Assembly: GCA_905214315.1 (NCBI GenBank)
Contig: CAJMLN010000037.1
Location: forward strand, 1 to 20,460
Source of the DNA: an uncultured bacterium
GTDB taxonomy: Bacteria > Bacillota > Clostridia > Christensenellales > QALW01
Length of the DNA: 20,460 nucleotides
Direction of reading: 5' to 3'
The notes beneath the pieces were generated by a model, which saw nothing but the letters and a program-made list of their open reading frames with translations, searched no databases and was not told where the DNA came from. A program made the translations under genes and the position numbers. Below, piece by piece: positions 15,249 to 20,460 of the stretch (within the stretch, counting starts at the first letter, position 1; each line of letters opens with the position of its first letter).

Positions 15249-16214
15249 TTATTTCGAAAGTATTTCTGCAATAGAAAACAGTTCCCTGTCAATTTCTTTT
15301 TTCATGGAACATGCCTCCAAAATATCCATATCAAAGATTTTATTATTTTTGATACCTACAACTCTGCCGCCGATTCCTTTGGAAATCAATCCGATCGCGT
15401 GGGCACCGAAACGACTGGCAAGAAGAACGTCGCTGGCGCTTGGAGAACCGCCGCGCTGAATATATCCTAAAACCGTAGTTCGGGTATCCATCGTTGTACG
15501 TTTTTTAATTTCCGCCGCAAGCGTATTTCCCTTGGCAGCGCCTTCGGCAACTACCACGATACTGGAGGTTTTTCCGCTCTTTTTGCTGCTTTCCAATTTA
15601 TCGCACAGTGCTTCAAAGCTCCATTCCAGCTCAGGCACAATAATGTATTCCGCACCGCCGCAAAGCCCGGCATATAAGGCGATATCGCCGCATTTATTTC
15701 CCATTACCTCAATGATGCTGACGCGGTCATGGCTGGCCATTGTATCACGAATTTTTGCTATCGCATCAAGGGCCGTATTAACAGCCGTATCAAAGCCGAG
15801 GGTAAAATCAGTATAGGCAAGGTCGTTATCAATCGTACCGGGAATGCCGATTGCCGGTACACCCCTCTGCGTCAAATCACGGCAGCCGCGGAAAGAACCA
15901 TCGCCGCCAATTACTACTACACCGCAAATATTATTCTTCTTGATATTTTCCATCGCGGTATTCATGCCTTCTTCTGTTTTAAATTCCAGGCACCGCGCTG
16001 TACGCAAAATTGTTCCGCCGCGATTGATAATATTTCCAACCGAACGGTTATCCATCGGAACCATTTCGTTGGTGATTAAGCCGTTATATCCTTTGATGAC
16101 GCCCACCATTTCAAATCCGTTATAAATTCCGTTGCGGACGATGGAACGGATACAGGCATTCATACCCGGTGCGTCGCCGCCGCTGGTGAGTACCGCAATT
16201 CTCTTTTTTTCCAT
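15249..16214 (-). CDS. pfkA: ATP-dependent 6-phosphofructokinase
   Basis: Phosphorylates fructose 6-phosphate to fructose 1,6-bisphosphate, the committed step of glycolysis. The 321-aa length matches the bacterial tetrameric enzyme. The N-terminal nucleotide motif is LTSGGDAPGMNA (9-20). GGDGS (103-107) and PGTIDND (125-131) carry Gly rather than Asp or Lys at the two positions that distinguish ATP-dependent from pyrophosphate-dependent enzymes. Asp129 is the expected catalytic base. MGNKCGDIALYAGL and the GYIQRGGSPSASD effector/substrate segment follow. AAGGAG lies 10 bases before the ATG. An extended -10 promoter sits in the 85-base gap after dnaE. Pyruvate kinase, the usual neighbour downstream, is replaced here by plsX, 9 bases away. 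Confidence 0.97.
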   Translation of the reverse strand: MEKKRIAVLTSGGDAPGMNACIRSIVRNGIYNGFEMVGVIKGYNGLITNEMVPMDNRSVGNIINRGGTILRTARCLEFKTEEGMNTAMENIKKNNICGVVVIGGDGSFRGCRDLTQRGVPAIGIPGTIDNDLAYTDFTLGFDTAVNTALDAIAKIRDTMASHDRVSIIEVMGNKCGDIALYAGLCGGAEYIIVPELEWSFEALCDKLESSKKSGKTSSIVVVAEGAAKGNTLAAEIKKRTTMDTRTTVLGYIQRGGSPSASDVLLASRFGAHAIGLISKGIGGRVVGIKNNKIFDMDILEACSMKKEIDRELFSIAEILSK

Positions 16215-16260
16215 TGTATAAATTCTCCTTAACAGTCCAGTATCGCTATATAATCAGTTT

Positions 16261-16289
16261 ATTATATCATTTTTAAGTTTTTTTGACCA
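16261..16289 (-). promoter_or_regulatory. Extended -10 promoter upstream of pfkA
   Basis: In the - sense, TGGTCA (16284-16289), a 17-base A-rich spacer and a consensus TATAAT (16261-16266) are preceded by TGA, giving the extended TGnTATAAT form. The start site should be near 16254, about 40 bases before the pfkA ATG. It would drive pfkA-plsX-acpP-rnc-smc-ftsY. No dnaE terminator is visible before it. Confidence 0.75.
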
Positions 16290-16299
16290 GCCATTTAAG

Positions 16300-19200
16300 C
16301 TATTTTTTTACTATTTTTACATTCTCGGCGCCAAATATACCTTTTAATTTTGCAATAACCTCTTCCGTACAGGCAATTTTATTGGTCAGTTCCTGTTTCA
16401 ACCGTTCTTTTTCATAGTACAAAATAACTGCAGCATTACCCTTTATATCCAGTAATATTTCTTTTAAAGGAATCAACTGCTCTTTGTTTTCTTCTGTAAT
16501 CCGTAAAAATACAGAGCATTGCTCTTCTTCAGCGTCCTCGCTTACAGGAGCAATCGTGTTGACCAGCACTGTCGGCTGTTCTTCATCACGTACGCTCAGC
16601 TTTCCGTTCACCAGCACTATCGCGTCTTCGTAAATATCTGCGCCGAATTTTGCAAGTGCTCCGGGAAACACCAAAGCCGTAACGCTGGAATATAGATCTT
16701 CAATCGTTAAAAAGGCCATCATCGTTCCGCTTTTTGTCGCTTTTTTCCGTACAGAGGTTATAATGCCGACGAACTGGACGTCCTTATTGTCTAAAGCAAG
16801 TATTTCTTCGTTGACAATGCTCTCTCCACTTTCATCTGTTTCTACTGTGATTCGCGAAAGATCGAAACCTATCCTCTTTATCGTCCGGCGGTATCGCTCT
16901 AACGGATGACCACTTAAATATACACCCAGCATCTCCTTTTCCAGCATTAAAAGCTGCAGTTGAGGATATTCGCCGATTTCGTGGATCGTCTGCATCTCCT
17001 GGCTGACGACTATATCGTCAAACAGGGAAAACTGACCGGCCAAGCTGTTCTTACTGCGGTTAGCCGCTCCGTCAAGCACGGCCTCGTAACCGTTTAACAG
17101 ACTTTTGCGGCTGAACCCGGTAAAATCAAAAGCGCCGGCTTTTATTAAACTTTCCACCATTCTTTTATTGACCTCGCCGATACCGACCGTACGCTGGGCA
17201 AAATCATCCAAAGAGGCAAACGAACCGTTACTTTCCCGTTCGCTGACGATTGCCTTTACGCCGGGAATTCCAACATTTTTTACAGCACTCAGTCCAAAAC
17301 GGATAGCCTTTTCCCTTTTTACCGGTGAAAAGCCGGAAACACTCGTATTTACATCCGGCGGCAGTACCTGAATTTCATGCTCCCGGCAGTAACCGATATA
17401 ACGGGCCGTTTGCGCTTCGTTGCCCAAAAGACTGTTCAGCATAGCCGCCATGAATTCCAACGGATAATAGCATTTTAAATACGCCGTTTGGTAGGCGACT
17501 ACCGCGTACGCCGCCGCATGGGATTTATTGAAGGCATATTCTGCAAACGCCGCTATTTTATCAAAGATTTCAATCGCGGTTTTTTCATCGATGCCCCGGT
17601 TTACGGCCCCTTCCACAATTGTTTTTCCGTTTTCAGTTAAGCCATAAATAAATACCTGCCGTTCCACGTCCATGGCTTTGCGGTCCTTTTTGCTCATAGC
17701 ACGGCGCATAATATCGCTGCGTCCCAGCGAATATCCCGCCACATCGCGCACAATCTGCATGACCTGCTCCTGATATACCATACAGCCATAGGTAACTTCC
17801 AGTGCGTTTTTCATAACAGGATGCTGATATTCTACTTTATCAGGATTGTTTTTTCCAAAAATATATTTAGGAATACTCTCCATCGGTCCCGGCCGGTAGA
17901 GCGCGATTCCAGCTACGATATCTTCAAAGCAGGAAGGCTTCAATTCTTTCATAAAAGCGCGCATTCCGTTGCTTTCCAGCTGAAAAATTCCGTCGCAGTC
18001 GCCTTGACCGATCAATTTAAAAACATTTTCATCATCAAAACCGACTTGTGAAAGGTCAGGCTTTTTACCCGTACGCTCCTGGACAAAATCCAGCGTATCG
18101 CGAATCACCGTAAGCGTGCGCAGTCCCAAGAAATCCATTTTCAGCAGGCCCAACTGCTCCAGATATTTTGCAACATACTGCGTGGCGGTCATTTCACCGT
18201 TGACGCAAAGCGGAACATAGGCATCTACCGGTTCTTTGGAGATCACTACACCCGCCGCATGGGTAGAAGCGTTCCGCGGCAGTCCCTCCAACTGTTTGGC
18301 CATAGCAATCAGGCTTTCGATCTGAGGATCGGTGCATGCCTGACGAAGCTCGGGATTCACCTCCAGTGCCCGGTCGATTGTAACTCCCAGTTCCCGGGGA
18401 ATCATTTTTGCAATTTTATCCACATCCGCATAGGGCATGCTCATAACCCGCCCTACATCGCGGATGACAGCCCGCGCTTTCATAGTGCCGAATGTGACGA
18501 TCTGGGCCACATGGTCAGCGCCGTATTTGCGCTTTACATATTCTATTACTTCGCCTCGACGCTCAAAGCAGAAATCCACGTCAAAGTCTGGCATACTTAC
18601 CCGCTCGGGATTTAAAAAGCGCTCAAACAGCAAATTGTATTTTAAAGGATCAATATTGGTAATGCCGATGGCATAGGCTACCAAGCTTCCCGCTCCGCTG
18701 CCTCGCCCCGGGCCGACTACGATATCCACACTTTTGGCATAATTAATATAATCCCATACGATCAAGTAATATTCCACATACCCCATGCGTTTGATCATGG
18801 CAAACTCATATTCAAAGCGTTCTTGCAGCTCCGAGGTGACCTCGGCATAATTCTTTTTTAAGCCCTCTGTTCCCAATTTATAAAGATATTCCGCCGCCGT
18901 CAGGCCGTCAGGAACCTCAAAATAAGGAATATGAATATTGCCGAACTCAAATTCAAAATTACACTTTTCAGCTGCCAGGGCTGTATTTTCTATTGCTTCA
19001 GGAATAAAAGAGAATAGATTTTTCATCTCTTCTTCGGTCTTCAGATAAAATTCCTCGGTCTGAAATCGCATTCTGTCCGGATCATCCAAAGTTTTTCCTG
19101 TTTGAATGCATAAAAGCGTATCGTGCATCTTTGCGTCCTCTTTATGCACGTAATGAATATCGTTTGTCGCCACGACCGGCAATGCCAATTCCCGGGCCAG

Positions 19201-19770
19201 CTTAATCAGTAACGGCAATACCTGCTTTTGCTCGGCAATGCCATGATCCTGCAATTCAATATAAAAATCCCCGGGGAACATTTCTTTCAGGCGGGCGGCC
19301 AGTTTTGCGGCCTCTTCATAATTCCCGCTCAAAAGATACTGCGGAATGTCGCCTGCAATACAAGCAGAAAGACAGATCAGCCCCTCTGCATGCTGACTTA
19401 AAAGATCATAATCAATCCTGGGTTTATAATAGTATCCCTCAGTAAAGCCTGCGGAAACCAGTTTGATCAGATTCTGATAGCCGGTTTTATTTTTGGCCAG
19501 CAGGATCAAATGTGCGTATTCTTTGTCTGCACGCCCTTCTTTGCTGAAGCGGCTTCTTGGTGCGACATAGACCTCGCAGCCGATAATAGGCCGGATATGA
19601 TATTTATGCGCCGCTTTATAGAACTCCACCGCTCCGTACATAACGCCGTGGTCGGTAATTGCCAAAGCCTCCATTCCGGCGTCCGCAGCGGCCTTTACCA
19701 GTTCTTCAATTCGAGAGGCACCGTCAAGCAGACTGTATTCCGTATGTGTATGTAAATGAACAAATCCCAT
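16300..19770 (-). CDS. dnaE: DNA polymerase III subunit alpha (DnaE)
   Basis: Family C replicative DNA polymerase. The 1156-aa chain begins with a PHP domain: FVHLHTHTEYSLLDGAS (3-19), ITDHG (38-42), E66, H87, and D204-H206. The metal-ligand residues look retained, which fits possible PHP 3'-5' exonuclease activity. Catalytic aspartates lie in PDFDVDF (394-400) and KMDFLGL (544-550). The finger region and a helix-hairpin-helix segment follow, then a C-terminal OB fold from about 994 (VGIITSVRKKATKSG). The ATG shares one base with the stop of the HPr-like gene (TAATG). The nearest AAAGGA is about 14 bases away, so translation is probably coupled. The whiA-HPr-dnaE-pfkA order is typical of clostridia. 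PolC is not in the window, so whether this is the main or the accessory replicase cannot be decided here. Confidence 0.97.
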   Translation of the reverse strand: MGFVHLHTHTEYSLLDGASRIEELVKAAADAGMEALAITDHGVMYGAVEFYKAAHKYHIRPIIGCEVYVAPRSRFSKEGRADKEYAHLILLAKNKTGYQNLIKLVSAGFTEGYYYKPRIDYDLLSQHAEGLICLSACIAGDIPQYLLSGNYEEAAKLAARLKEMFPGDFYIELQDHGIAEQKQVLPLLIKLARELALPVVATNDIHYVHKEDAKMHDTLLCIQTGKTLDDPDRMRFQTEEFYLKTEEEMKNLFSFIPEAIENTALAAEKCNFEFEFGNIHIPYFEVPDGLTAAEYLYKLGTEGLKKNYAEVTSELQERFEYEFAMIKRMGYVEYYLIVWDYINYAKSVDIVVGPGRGSGAGSLVAYAIGITNIDPLKYNLLFERFLNPERVSMPDFDVDFCFERRGEVIEYVKRKYGADHVAQIVTFGTMKARAVIRDVGRVMSMPYADVDKIAKMIPRELGVTIDRALEVNPELRQACTDPQIESLIAMAKQLEGLPRNASTHAAGVVISKEPVDAYVPLCVNGEMTATQYVAKYLEQLGLLKMDFLGLRTLTVIRDTLDFVQERTGKKPDLSQVGFDDENVFKLIGQGDCDGIFQLESNGMRAFMKELKPSCFEDIVAGIALYRPGPMESIPKYIFGKNNPDKVEYQHPVMKNALEVTYGCMVYQEQVMQIVRDVAGYSLGRSDIMRRAMSKKDRKAMDVERQVFIYGLTENGKTIVEGAVNRGIDEKTAIEIFDKIAAFAEYAFNKSHAAAYAVVAYQTAYLKCYYPLEFMAAMLNSLLGNEAQTARYIGYCREHEIQVLPPDVNTSVSGFSPVKREKAIRFGLSAVKNVGIPGVKAIVSERESNGSFASLDDFAQRTVGIGEVNKRMVESLIKAGAFDFTGFSRKSLLNGYEAVLDGAANRSKNSLAGQFSLFDDIVVSQEMQTIHEIGEYPQLQLLMLEKEMLGVYLSGHPLERYRRTIKRIGFDLSRITVETDESGESIVNEEILALDNKDVQFVGIITSVRKKATKSGTMMAFLTIEDLYSSVTALVFPGALAKFGADIYEDAIVLVNGKLSVRDEEQPTVLVNTIAPVSEDAEEEQCSVFLRITEENKEQLIPLKEILLDIKGNAAVILYYEKERLKQELTNKIACTEEVIAKLKGIFGAENVKIVKK

Positions 19771-20018
19771 TATTCTGTAAATAATCCTTTAATCAGCGAT
19801 ATTGCTGCGGCTTCATCCTTTCCGTCCGCACTGACTTGTATCTGCCGGCCTTTTTCGGCCTGAAAAGAGATCATACCCATAACGCTTTTGGCATTGACGC
19901 GCTGATTTTCAAGCTCGATATACACTCTGCACTCGAGCTTGGAGAGTTTCTCGCACAATCTGCTGATTTCCTCGGGAGAAACAGGTGAATGCAGGATAAT
20001 AAAACTGTCTTTTTGCAC
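19770..20018 (-). CDS. HPr-like protein lacking the active-site His (Crh-like)
   Basis: An 82-aa HPr-fold protein. The C-terminal two thirds match HPr: ELENQRVNAKSVMGMISFQAEKGRQIQV. The regulatory serine of HPr (Ser46) is present as Ser45 in NAKSVMG. The N-terminal active-site motif GLHARPA is replaced by PVSPEEIS, so the phosphotransfer His15 and the Arg17 next to it are gone. It therefore cannot act as a normal PTS phosphocarrier. By analogy with Bacillus Crh, which is also encoded next to whiA, it may be a purely regulatory target of HPr kinase; this is inference. The start is chosen as GTG 20018, one base after the whiA stop and 9 bases after AGGA. An upstream in-frame ATG at 20057 lies within whiA and adds residues unlike HPr. 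The stop shares one base with dnaE. Confidence 0.85.
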   Translation of the reverse strand: MQKDSFIILHSPVSPEEISRLCEKLSKLECRVYIELENQRVNAKSVMGMISFQAEKGRQIQVSADGKDEAAAISLIKGLFTE

Positions 20019-20019
20019 A

Positions 20020-20460
20020 TTACATCTTCCTTTCCGTAATTGATGCGGCCATTTCATGCAGCTTAATAAAACGTTTATTCAAAGCTGATTTTGTAACGGC
20101 TCCGCCACTAAGGGCAGCCAGCTCGGCCAAAGAAGCTTCAGGATAATTTTGCCGCAGATCACAGGCTTCCTTCAGGGATGATGAGAGCCGGCATCCGGCC
20201 TTCTGTACGATTAAGATATCTGTCAGTTGTCGCTGTGCCGCAGTAATCATTTTTCCCATATTGCCGATAATACAGTTATCACTGCGGTTGATTCTGTTTT
20301 TTACATCTTTGTATACCCGGATGTTTTCGATATCCAGCATTACATTTCTGGCACCGATCAAAATCAGGATATCTGAAATATTTTCAATCTGTTTGATATA
20401 AATAACATGCCTGTCCCTGCGCGTCATGGTTTTGGCCTGAAAGCCATAGGCAAGCATTCT
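20020..20460 (-). CDS. whiA: DNA-binding protein WhiA, C-terminal part
   Basis: WhiA is a conserved Gram-positive DNA-binding protein involved in sporulation septation in Streptomyces and in cell division and chromosome segregation in Bacillus. The last 146 or so residues are present. The reading frame is open to the window edge, so the N-terminal LAGLIDADG-type domain is cut off. The conserved NRINRSDNCIIGNMGKMITAAQRQLTDI segment (about 55-82 of the visible part) matches the family NR..N...N..K...AA.RQ pattern. The C-terminal helix-turn-helix is NYPEASLAELAALSGGAVTKSALNKRFIKLHEMA. The gene lies one base upstream of the HPr-like gene, as crh lies next to whiA in Bacillus. Its promoter is outside the window. 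Confidence 0.93.
   Translation of the reverse strand, partial: RMLAYGFQAKTMTRRDRHVIYIKQIENISDILILIGARNVMLDIENIRVYKDVKNRINRSDNCIIGNMGKMITAAQRQLTDILIVQKAGCRLSSSLKEACDLRQNYPEASLAELAALSGGAVTKSALNKRFIKLHEMAASITERKM

Noticed and set aside
19770..20018. Calling the HPr-like gene ptsH, a PTS phosphocarrier
   Set aside because: The His15 and Arg17 required for phosphotransfer are absent.
20019..20057. ATG at 20057 as start of the HPr-like gene
   Set aside because: It lies within the whiA coding region and adds basic residues not seen in HPr. GTG 20018 has a well-placed AGGA and lies one base after the whiA stop.

Overview
The window reads as a chromosomal housekeeping segment of a Bacillota (Firmicutes) bacterium, most likely a Clostridia-type organism. 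The evidence is gene content and order: ylxM-ffh-rpsP-khpA-rimM-trmD-rplS, plsX-acpP-rnc-smc-ftsY, and whiA-HPr-like-dnaE-pfkA. Strong AGGAG-type ribosome binding sites and TTGACA/TATAAT promoters fit as well. Nothing fixes the lineage below class. I see no tRNA, rRNA, CRISPR array, insertion sequence or phage gene, and no stretch above about 230 bases lacks a gene.

Layout. One gene lies on the + strand: a 5'-truncated nuclease-helicase (3-2138). Everything else is on the - strand, so transcription runs from high to low coordinates. In that order: whiA (partial), an HPr-like protein lacking the catalytic His, dnaE, then pfkA with its own promoter. Next come plsX, acpP, rnc, smc and ftsY, then a perfect-spacing promoter that restarts transcription at ylxM-ffh-rpsP-khpA-rimM-trmD. 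rplS has a probable promoter and leader of its own and ends at a strong intrinsic terminator. A monocistronic membrane protein of unknown function follows, with a near-consensus promoter and its own terminator. Then comes mnmA, which runs tail-to-tail into the helicase gene with a 32-base overlap.

How the genes work together. The block joins replication and chromosome segregation (DnaE, SMC), glycolysis and a Ser-phosphorylatable HPr-like protein (PfkA), phospholipid precursors (PlsX, ACP) and RNA processing (RNase III). It also holds co-translational targeting (YlxM, Ffh, FtsY) and ribosome and tRNA maturation (S16, KhpA, RimM, TrmD, L19, MnmA). Many junctions overlap by 1 to 11 bases or have gaps under 15 bases, which points to long polycistronic, translationally coupled mRNAs.

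Most interesting points. (1) A 13-bp hairpin in front of rnc sits between the only Shine-Dalgarno-like sequence and the start codon, and pairs better in the mRNA sense than in the opposite one. It is a candidate RNase III autoregulatory element. (2) The HPr-like protein after whiA has lost His15 and Arg17 but keeps the Ser46 motif, as in Crh. (3) A perfect 9-bp dyad overlaps the predicted start site of the ylxM-ffh promoter. (4) A terminator abuts the mnmA ribosome binding site, leaving no room for a promoter. (5) An uncharacterised membrane protein with a polylysine tail has a strong private promoter inside the ribosomal gene neighbourhood. None of this amounts to a clearly new defence or mobile system; the novelty is mainly regulatory.
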